Assembly (NCBI GenBank): GCA_029859085.1
Contig: JAOUDU010000175.1
Span: forward strand, 1 to 6,271
Source: Gammaproteobacteria bacterium
GTDB taxonomy: Bacteria > Pseudomonadota > Gammaproteobacteria > Pseudomonadales > Halieaceae
Direction of reading: 5' to 3'
Length of the DNA stretch: 6,271 nt
The notes under the pieces are model-generated. The model did not search any database, was not told the DNA's origin, and worked only from the letters and a program-made list of their open reading frames with translations. Both the position numbers and the translations under genes were made by a program. Shown piece by piece: positions 1 through 5,297 of the stretch. Numbering within the stretch: position 1 is the stretch's first letter; the number at the start of each line of letters is the position of its first letter.

Positions 1-66
1 CCGAGTATGCTGCGCCAGCCAAAACAGTTAAAGTCCCAATTCACCCGAACCAGGACACCCGCACCC

Positions 67-1812
67 GTGAATCGCCTGCAACAGTTACTCCTGACACTGC
101 TCACCCTGTGCCTGTTCACCGCCAGCTCCGGCTGGGCGAGGGATACCACGGCGAACGAGCCGCTGATCATCGACTTCAAGGAGCGCTTCCTGCCCACCGT
201 GGCCCGCCACGGCATGGTGGTGGGCCCGGAACAGTTGGCCACCGAGATCGGCAGCCACATCCTGCAGCAGGGTGGCAACGTGGTGGACGCGGCGGTGGCC
301 ACCGGTTTCGCGCTGGCGGTCACCTACCCCCGGGCCGGGAACCTGGGCGGGGGCGGTTTCATGCTGATCCATATTGTCGAGGGCAATCGCCAGGTCTTCA
401 TCGACTACCGCGAGACCGCCCCCGCTGCGGCCAGCCGCGACATGTTCCTGCTGCCCGATGGCAAGGAAGACCTGCAGCGCGAGTATTTCAGCCTGCAGGC
501 CTCGGGCGTGCCCGGCACCGTGGCGGGCCTGCTGCACGCGCTGGAGACCTACGGCAGCATGAGCCGGCAGCAGGTGCTGGCACCCGCCATCGCGCTGGCG
601 GAAAACGGCATCCCGGTGTCATTCGCGCTCACCTACGAGCTGGCGACCGGAGGGCAGCGCCTGCGCCGGGACCCCGAGGCGTTGCGCCTGTTCTACAAGC
701 CCGACGGCAGCGCCTACCAGATGGGCGAAACCTGGCGCCAGCCGGACCTGGCCTGGACCCTGCGCCAGATAGCCGACAAGGGTGCGGAAGCGTTCTACCG
801 CGGCGAGATCGCCCGGCGGATCGTGGCGACAATGGAGGCCGGCAACGGCCTGATCACGCTGCAGGACCTGGCCGGCTACCGCGCGATTGAACGGCCCCCG
901 GTGCGCGGCCGCTTCCGGGAGTTCGAAATCGTCTCCGCGCCCCCACCCTCCTCCGGCGGCGTGCACATCATCCAGATCCTCAACATGCTGGAGCACGACG
1001 ACCTGGCGGGCCTGGGCCCCAACAGCGCCGCCTACCTGCACCTGCTGGCGGAAAGCATGAAGCTGGCCTACGCGGACCGCAGCGAGTACCTGGCAGACCC
1101 GGATTTCGTCCCGGTGCCGGTGGCGCAGCTCACCGACAAGGCTTACGCGGCGCGCCAGCGCAAGCTGATCGACCCGGTTCGCGCCACCCCCTCGGCGCTG
1201 ATCGCCCCGGGCCGGGAGCTGCATCCCGGCAGCACGGAGACCACCCACTACTCGGTGGCCGACGCAAAGGGCAATATGGTGAGCAATACCTACACCCTCA
1301 ACGCAAGCTTCGGTTCCGCCATCGCGGTGCCGGGCACGGGGATGCTGCTCAATAACGAGATGGGGGATTTCGCCGCGCTGCCCGGCAAGCCCAATATGTT
1401 CGGCCTGGTGCAGGGCGAAGCCAACCGGATCGAGGGCGGCAAACGACCGCTGTCTTCCATGAGTCCCACCATCGTGTTCCGGGACGGCAAGCCCTGGCTG
1501 GCGACCGGCAGTCCCGGCGGCAGCCGCATTATCACCACGGTGCTGCAGACCCTGCTGAACGCGATGGTGTTCGATATGAACGTCGCCGCCGCCGGCATCA
1601 ACTCCCGCATTCACCACCAGTGGATGCCGGACGAGATACTGGCGGAGGACGGGATCAGCCCCGACACGGTCAAACTGCTGGAGCAGATGGGACACAAGGT
1701 GGTGCTGGGAGGCCAGACCATCGGCCGCACCCAGTCGGTCATGCTGGAGAACGGCTGGCTGCTGGGCGCCACCGACACCCGCCGGCCCCAGGGCTGGGTG
1801 GCGGGGTATTGA
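67..1812 (+). CDS. ggt: Gamma-glutamyltransferase (glutathione hydrolase) precursor, periplasmic
   Basis: This N-terminal nucleophile hydrolase cleaves the gamma-glutamyl bond of glutathione and related compounds, releasing glutamate or transferring it to amino acids or peptides in the periplasm. Numbering is from the GTG at 67. Residues 1-24 form a signal peptide with a Leu-rich core ending SSGWA. R115 (in DYRETAP) should bind the substrate carboxylate. T392, first Thr of TTHYSV, is the autocleavage site and nucleophile, so the mature form would be a large chain plus a 190-residue small chain. N412, E431, D434, S463-S464 (PLSSMSP) and the G484-G485 oxyanion pair are present, and the lid loop (PGKPNMFGLV) is kept. 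All sit one position after the E. coli residues (R114, T391, N411, Q430, D433, S462, S463), and the length of 581 against 580 supports GTG 67, with AGGA 11 bases upstream. An in-frame ATG at 7 would add 20 residues and cannot be excluded. Family assignment is very secure; the start is less so. Confidence 0.96.
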   Translation: MNRLQQLLLTLLTLCLFTASSGWARDTTANEPLIIDFKERFLPTVARHGMVVGPEQLATEIGSHILQQGGNVVDAAVATGFALAVTYPRAGNLGGGGFMLIHIVEGNRQVFIDYRETAPAAASRDMFLLPDGKEDLQREYFSLQASGVPGTVAGLLHALETYGSMSRQQVLAPAIALAENGIPVSFALTYELATGGQRLRRDPEALRLFYKPDGSAYQMGETWRQPDLAWTLRQIADKGAEAFYRGEIARRIVATMEAGNGLITLQDLAGYRAIERPPVRGRFREFEIVSAPPPSSGGVHIIQILNMLEHDDLAGLGPNSAAYLHLLAESMKLAYADRSEYLADPDFVPVPVAQLTDKAYAARQRKLIDPVRATPSALIAPGRELHPGSTETTHYSVADAKGNMVSNTYTLNASFGSAIAVPGTGMLLNNEMGDFAALPGKPNMFGLVQGEANRIEGGKRPLSSMSPTIVFRDGKPWLATGSPGGSRIITTVLQTLLNAMVFDMNVAAAGINSRIHHQWMPDEILAEDGISPDTVKLLEQMGHKVVLGGQTIGRTQSVMLENGWLLGATDTRRPQGWVAGY

Positions 1813-1820
1813 CTACCCCG
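1802..1820. terminator. Candidate bidirectional hairpin across two abutting stop codons
   Basis: CGGGGTA (1802-1808) and TACCCCG (1814-1820) form a perfect 7-bp stem, five of the pairs G-C, around the 5-base loop TTGAC. The structure contains both the TGA of ggt (1810-1812) and the TAG of the thioesterase (complement of 1813-1815). It is the only obvious structure between the convergent genes, so it could terminate transcription from either side. Neither side has a real U-tract: the + strand continues GTCTTTGG and the - strand continues C-rich. It is therefore not a canonical intrinsic terminator, and chance is possible in such GC-rich DNA. Confidence 0.4.
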
Positions 1821-2610
1821 TCTTTGGCAGGCGCAGCTTGGCGGTCTGGCGGCTGATGGCCACCAGCGCGCCGGCGCTGTCCCAGTATTCACCATCCTCC
1901 TCAATCACCCCGCGGGTCAGGTGGCGCGAGTAAAACCTGCCCTGCAGGGGGCCGGGAGAGGGCTTCGCCCGCACCTGCACCGTGAGCTCCACGGTCGGCA
2001 CCCAGCCCACCAGGCCGAACAGGGTGAAGGCCGGCGGCGCGAAGGCGTCGGCAAACATCAGCAGCGATATCGCGTCCGGCTCGGCGCCGTCCCGGTGCCT
2101 GACCCAGCCGCGGAACTCGCCGCTGCCGTCGGGCTCGCGCCGGCTGAATACCTCGATCCCGCTGACCAGGCGGAGTTCCACGGCCTCACGGCCAAACTCC
2201 AGCTTCTCCTGCGCGCCGGGGATGCACTCCTCCCAGGCCGGGTACTCGGGCCGCGGCTTGGCCGACCAGCTCTCCCCCTCCAGCGCGTCCAGGTCGGTGT
2301 AAGCCGCGGTGACCTGCACCTTTACTTCCCCCTGCTGGGACATCTGCACCGTGGCGAAAGAGGTATTGCGCCCCTCGCGCAATATCTCGACGCGGCAGTC
2401 GATGGGGCCCAGCACCGCGGGCGCCAGGTAAAAGGCGTTGACGGACAGGGGGTCGGGATGGCCGAGGGCCTCGCCCAGGACCCGGCCCGCCACCGCCAGC
2501 ACATAGCCACCGTTGGGCACTTCGCCGATACGCCAGCCCTCCCGCAGGTTCCCGCGCCAGAGGTTGTGCGCCACCTGCTCCACCGCCGTATCCCGCGCAA
2601 ATCGACTCAT
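1813..2610 (-). CDS. TesB-like acyl-CoA thioesterase (thioesterase-like superfamily, 4HBT_3 type)
   Basis: This 265-residue protein has the double hotdog layout of TesB-like thioesterases, which hydrolyse acyl-CoA to fatty acid and CoA in the cytosol. The N-terminal hotdog (about 15-110) carries the family PNGGYVLAVAGR segment at 32-43, and the C-terminal hotdog covers about 150-262. Compared with E. coli TesB from memory, D188 (FADAF), T206 (PTVELT) and Q255 (SRQTA) match its Asp204, Thr228 and Gln278, so the active site looks complete. The C-terminal DSAGALVAISRQTAKL stretch is typical of the group. No signal peptide or membrane segment is seen. The ATG at 2610 was chosen because GGAGG lies 9 bases upstream and the family-like sequence begins just after it; the open frame extends to 2760, but that stretch is Arg-rich and unlike the family. 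The stop abuts the ggt stop, and the neighbours give no hint of the acyl substrate. Confidence 0.88.
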   Translation of the reverse strand: MSRFARDTAVEQVAHNLWRGNLREGWRIGEVPNGGYVLAVAGRVLGEALGHPDPLSVNAFYLAPAVLGPIDCRVEILREGRNTSFATVQMSQQGEVKVQVTAAYTDLDALEGESWSAKPRPEYPAWEECIPGAQEKLEFGREAVELRLVSGIEVFSRREPDGSGEFRGWVRHRDGAEPDAISLLMFADAFAPPAFTLFGLVGWVPTVELTVQVRAKPSPGPLQGRFYSRHLTRGVIEEDGEYWDSAGALVAISRQTAKLRLPKTG

Positions 2611-2619
2611 CCGGCCGTC

Positions 2620-2624
2620 CCTCC
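2620..2624 (-). promoter_or_regulatory. Shine-Dalgarno of the thioesterase gene
   Basis: On the minus strand GGAGG stands 9 bases before the ATG at 2610. It is the best ribosome-binding site in the window and fixes the start of the thioesterase gene against the longer open frame reaching 2760. Confidence 0.75.
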
Positions 2625-2681
2625 GTTTGCCCAGGCAAGCTGGCCGCGGGGCGGGGGCCCCACGAAAAGCGCGTATTCTGT

Positions 2682-2694
2682 CTGCCGTCGGCAG
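2682..2694. promoter_or_regulatory. Odd-length palindrome in the divergent intergenic region, possible operator
   Basis: CTGCCG and CGGCAG flank a single central T, giving a perfect 6+1+6 inverted repeat. With a one-base centre it cannot be a normal hairpin, so if functional it would be a dimeric protein site in DNA. It lies between the divergent thioesterase and TPR genes, just left of an AT-rich stretch (GTATATAC, 2699-2706) and of the promoter candidate at 2707. The position suits an operator for either gene, but no known regulator site is recognised. Confidence 0.25.
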
Positions 2695-2706
2695 TAATGT
2701 ATATAC

Positions 2707-2735
2707 TTGACCCCCGTGTCGAGCTTTGGATATCA
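2707..2735 (+). promoter_or_regulatory. Weak sigma-70-like promoter candidate for the three-gene envelope operon
   Basis: TTGACC (2707-2712) matches the -35 consensus in 5 of 6 positions. After a 17-base spacer comes ATATCA (2730-2735), a poor -10; GATATC one base earlier is about as good. Transcription would start near 2742, leaving a leader of about 30 bases before the ATG at 2771. The -35 is good but the -10 is weak. I see no convincing promoter for the leftward thioesterase gene. Confidence 0.3.
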
Positions 2736-2770
2736 CCCTCCCCAGCATGCACCGCAGCACTCAACACCGA

Positions 2771-4012
2771 ATGAACCGGGCCGCCGTCGCGGTGTCGCGA
2801 TGCCTGTTGCTGGCTGTGACCCTGGCCGACTGCCACGCCGTGGCGGCGCAGCCCGGCCTGGAAACGAAGGAGTTCGACCTCACTGGCGGGGTGGAGCAAC
2901 TGGACAACCGGGATGCGGAAAAGTCATTGCTGGAGGCGATCGGGCAGATCGAATCCCGCGATGGCGCCTACGCCGCCGACCTGCCGGAGCAAATGCTCAG
3001 CCTCGGGCTGGCCCTGCAGCAGCAGGATCGCCATGGCGAGGCGGTGGATGTGTTCAAGCGCGGTGTTCACCTGGCCCGGATCAATCAAGGCCTGTACTGC
3101 ACGGAACAGATACCGCTGCTGCAGGGCGAAATCACCAGTTCCATCGCGCTCGGCCAGTACGCCAGGGTGGACGAACTGCAGCAATACCTCTACCGGGTGG
3201 AGATGCGGGGCATGGGCAGCGGCGAGGACCGTGCCGCGGCCCTGGTAAAGCAGGCAACCTGGCAATTCAACGCCTACCAGCTGGGCCTCGGGGAACAGGG
3301 GGCCGAGCGCCTGGCCACGATGTGGGACCTGTACCGCCTGGCCTGGAGTGATATCGGCGAAACCGAGCCGGATACATCACCCAAGCTGCTGCCTCCCCTG
3401 TACGGCCTGCTGCGCACCCAGTACCTGATCAGCGAGTACCGGGCGGACACCGACCAGTCCGCCAGCAGCTTCAGCCCGGGTTACGCGAATACCCAGGCCA
3501 ATCGCTTTTACGCCTACCGGGCGGAAAATTACGAGCTGGGCAAAAGCGTCATCCTGGCCATCTACAAGATCCAGCGCAGCGAGCGGGGCCAGGACAGCAA
3601 CGAGGCCGTCGAGGCGCTGGTCGGGCTGGGGGACTGGGCCCTGTGGAATGACCGTGTCGACGACGCCGCCGAAATCTACCGGCTGGCGCTGGCGGAACTT
3701 GGCGAACGCGACGGTGCCAAAGAGGAACAGCAGCGCCTTTTCGGCGAGCCGGTGCCGCTGCCCGATATAAACGGCCTGCGGGACCTGCCGCCGGCGGTGG
3801 GCGCGGACCAGGGCAATATACTGGTAGAATTCCGGGTGGACAATCGCGGCCGGGTAGTAGACCTGGAGCGGCAGGAAACCGGCGAGGAGCTGGACACCGC
3901 GGCCGACCGCCTGCTGCGTATATTGCGCAACACGAAATTCAGGCCCCGCCTCGAGGCGGGACAGCTGGTGGGAACAGACAAACTGGTCAGGGCATATGAC
4001 GTCAAACCGTAA
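2771..4012 (+). CDS. Exported TPR protein with C-terminal TonB-C-like domain
   Basis: I do not recognise a named gene. From the ATG at 2771 the 413-residue product begins with an Arg-containing n-region and hydrophobic core, ending AVAA before Gln27, a plausible signal peptidase I site. Helical TPR-like repeats follow, the clearest at about 72-105 (LGLALQQQDRHGEAVDVFKRG) and 276-309 (LVGLGDWALWNDRVDDAAEIY). Residues 349-413 resemble the TonB C-terminal domain: a strand (NILVEFRVDNRGRVVDLE), a helix, then the TKFRPRLEAGQLV segment with its typical FRP. The membrane anchor and Pro-rich spacer of a true TonB are absent, so an energy-transducing role is unlikely; a periplasmic protein-binding scaffold fits better. 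In-frame starts at ATG 2747 or TTG 2726 are possible and none has a clear Shine-Dalgarno. It is first in the coupled operon and overlaps the next gene by 17 bases. Confidence 0.82.
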   Translation: MNRAAVAVSRCLLLAVTLADCHAVAAQPGLETKEFDLTGGVEQLDNRDAEKSLLEAIGQIESRDGAYAADLPEQMLSLGLALQQQDRHGEAVDVFKRGVHLARINQGLYCTEQIPLLQGEITSSIALGQYARVDELQQYLYRVEMRGMGSGEDRAAALVKQATWQFNAYQLGLGEQGAERLATMWDLYRLAWSDIGETEPDTSPKLLPPLYGLLRTQYLISEYRADTDQSASSFSPGYANTQANRFYAYRAENYELGKSVILAIYKIQRSERGQDSNEAVEALVGLGDWALWNDRVDDAAEIYRLALAELGERDGAKEEQQRLFGEPVPLPDINGLRDLPPAVGADQGNILVEFRVDNRGRVVDLERQETGEELDTAADRLLRILRNTKFRPRLEAGQLVGTDKLVRAYDVKP

Positions 4013-5297
4013 TCCCGGGTATCTTCTCGTGCAACTGGCAGGGGTTGCCGGCGCCTGCCTGGTGCTGGGCGGCTGCCCCAGCGCCAGCACCCCCACCACG
4101 CCCCAGACGCCCACCACGCCCCCCAGCTCCTCGACGCCGCCACCGCCGAGCAGCAGTTCATCCAGCAGTTCATCCAGCAGCAGCCAATCCAGCAGCTCGC
4201 CCAGCAGTTCCCCCAGCAGCCCTTCCCAGAGCCAGCCCCAGGACGGTTCCGCGTCCGGCAGCCAGGGACAGGCGGGCAGTGCCGCCAGCACCCCCCCCGC
4301 CACGGCCGGCGGGGCGCAGGGCAGTGCCGGCGCGGAGTCGGCTGCTTCCGGGGGGCAGAGCGGCAACCAGGGACAGGGCGGCAGCCAGGGCAATGCCGAT
4401 ATCGGCGCGTTTCCCCAGGGCGAGGCGCCGGGCGCCAGTGGCGACCAGGCCGCGGGAGATACGGCCCAGGCGGGAACGGAGGCCGGCGGCGCCGGCGACC
4501 AGGGAAGTGCCGGCAGTGATGCCCTGCCCGACCTGCGGGACGACCCCGATTTCGAGCAGGTGATGGCCGGGATGGAAGGCGCCATGGGAGAGCAGAACCC
4601 GCCTCCGGGCGGTGCGGGCGACCCCGCCGGCAGCGGCCAGCAGGGCGCCGGACAGCAGGGCGCGGGACAGCAGGCGGGTGACGCCGGCGGCCAGCCGGGT
4701 GGATCCGGCAACCCCGGCGGCGCATCCGGCAGCCCCGGCGGCGCATCCGGCCAGGCCGGGAGCATCCCGGGCGGCGTTGCCGGAGGTGCCGCGGGCAGCT
4801 ACCCCGGCGGCAGCCCGGGTGGCAGTCCCGGCAGCGGCACCAGCCCGGGCGGCCCGCTGACCCCCGCCGAGCAGGTGGCGATTCTCGACGCCCGGCTGGA
4901 AAAAGGCACCGGTGAATTCGACTCGATGATCCTGGCCGAACAGACAGCGCAGCGCAGTGCCGCCCGGCAGCACCCCCAGACCGGCCAGTCCGGCTCAGGG
5001 TCTGGCAGCAATGCGGGCTCCTCCGGCGGCGGTTCCGGCCCGGAGGGCGGCACCGCCGATGCCGGGGAATACGGCGGCGGTGGCTACAGTACAGGCAGCG
5101 GCATGGGCGGGACCCGTGGCGGCGGGGGCGACATCCCCGACACCGCCAAGTATCCGCCGCCCAAGGATATTCCCAACGGCAATGACGACGACGTGGTGGC
5201 CCGCCAGCTGCGGGAAGCCGCAATGCGCGAACCCGACCCGGCGGTGCGGGAAAAGCTGTGGGATGAATACCGCAAGTACAAGGGTATCAGCAAATGA
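3996..5297 (+). CDS. Putative lipoprotein, mostly Ser/Pro/Gly-rich low-complexity linker
   Basis: I do not recognise this 433-residue gene. A lipoprotein signal peptide ends in lipobox LGGC with Cys27 as the lipidated residue; Pro at +2 predicts no inner-membrane retention, so the outer membrane is likely. Most of the chain looks disordered: a Thr/Pro/Ser-rich part with a run of 12 serines (about 28-90), then Gly/Gln/Ala-rich and Gly/Pro/Ser-rich linkers. Three islands look like real sequence: 175-197 (DALPDLRDDPDFEQVMAGME), 288-326 (LTPAEQVAILDARLEKG), and the C-terminal 379-433, with an acidic DDD followed by ARQLREAA and the LWDEYRKYKG end. The linkers would let an outer-membrane anchor present the charged C-terminal helix at a distance. 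The start overlaps the upstream stop by 17 bases, with AGGG only 3 bases before the ATG, suggesting coupled translation. The stop overlaps the next start as ATGA. Confidence 0.85.
   Translation: MTSNRNPGYLLVQLAGVAGACLVLGGCPSASTPTTPQTPTTPPSSSTPPPPSSSSSSSSSSSSQSSSSPSSSPSSPSQSQPQDGSASGSQGQAGSAASTPPATAGGAQGSAGAESAASGGQSGNQGQGGSQGNADIGAFPQGEAPGASGDQAAGDTAQAGTEAGGAGDQGSAGSDALPDLRDDPDFEQVMAGMEGAMGEQNPPPGGAGDPAGSGQQGAGQQGAGQQAGDAGGQPGGSGNPGGASGSPGGASGQAGSIPGGVAGGAAGSYPGGSPGGSPGSGTSPGGPLTPAEQVAILDARLEKGTGEFDSMILAEQTAQRSAARQHPQTGQSGSGSGSNAGSSGGGSGPEGGTADAGEYGGGGYSTGSGMGGTRGGGGDIPDTAKYPPPKDIPNGNDDDVVARQLREAAMREPDPAVREKLWDEYRKYKGISK
4152..4175 (+). repeat. Two tandem 12-bp repeats in the poly-serine tract
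   Basis: AGCAGTTCATCC occurs twice head to tail (4152-4163 and 4164-4175), each copy encoding four serines. Related AGCAGC/AGCAGT units continue to about 4220. Identical codons in adjacent copies point to recent slippage or duplication rather than selection for serine alone. Confidence 0.8.
4291..4314. repeat. C8 homopolymer overlapping a GC-rich hairpin inside the lipoprotein gene
   Basis: Eight consecutive C lie at 4291-4298, read as Thr-Pro-Pro codons. The last four C start a perfect 7-bp stem, CCCCGCC (4295-4301) with GGCGGGG (4308-4314), around a 6-base loop. Homopolymer slippage here would shift the frame and remove the island at 175-197 and the C-terminal domain. Whether it does so is unknown, since C runs are common in DNA this GC-rich. 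Confidence 0.5.
4638..4680 (+). repeat. 15-bp tandem repeats encoding QQGAG units
   Basis: CAGCAGGGCGCCGGA (4638-4652) and CAGCAGGGCGCGGGA (4653-4667) differ at one base, and a third shortened copy, CAGCAGGCGGGTG, follows. They encode QQGAG, QQGAG and QQAG. All units are multiples of three, so changes in copy number would alter linker length without breaking the frame. Confidence 0.75.
4712..4751 (+). repeat. 21-bp period repeat encoding G-x-PGGAS units
   Basis: CCCCGGCGGCGCATCCGGC is present twice with identical bases (4712-4730 and 4733-4751), spaced at a 21-base period. It encodes a seven-residue unit, read as GNPGGAS then GSPGGAS. A diverged copy (GQPGGSG) precedes and GQAGS follows. The arrangement is Gly/Pro-rich but not a strict Gly-X-Y collagen repeat. 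Confidence 0.75.
5280..5284 (+). promoter_or_regulatory. Shine-Dalgarno of the third operon gene
   Basis: AAGGG inside the last codons of the upstream lipoprotein gene stands 9 bases before the ATG at 5294. Together with the ATGA overlap it supports this start and allows both reinitiation and independent initiation. Confidence 0.6.

Noticed and set aside
108..890. 260-residue plus-strand frame overlapping the start of ggt
   Set aside because: Its Arg/Gly/Ala-rich composition is typical of a shifted frame of a GC-rich gene, and the ggt frame is certain.
1240..1373. Reading the ggt gene as a cephalosporin/glutaryl acylase relative
   Set aside because: Residues R115, N412 and D434, the lid loop and close similarity to E. 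coli Ggt along the chain point to a true gamma-glutamyltransferase.
619..1695. 358-residue minus-strand open frame inside ggt
   Set aside because: It is a His/Arg/Gly-rich shadow of a fully recognised enzyme gene, with no domain pattern or ribosome-binding site noted.
2611..2760. 50-residue N-terminal extension of the thioesterase
   Set aside because: GGAGG lies 9 bases before the internal ATG at 2610, and the extension is Arg-rich with no family resemblance.
2822..2833. Possible lipobox LADC in the TPR protein signal peptide
   Set aside because: Asp directly before the Cys is not an accepted lipobox residue, while AVAA before Gln27 gives a good ordinary signal peptidase site.
4660..4860. 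Collagen-like protein segment
   Set aside because: Gly and Pro are abundant, but glycine does not keep a strict every-third-residue spacing.
3377..5223. Two long minus-strand open frames (462 and 515 residues) opposite the TPR and lipoprotein genes
   Set aside because: They read as Pro/Trp/Cys-rich or Arg-rich strings mirroring the repeats of the opposite strand. The plus-strand frame has signal peptide, lipobox and coupling, and stops are rare in all frames of such GC-rich DNA.
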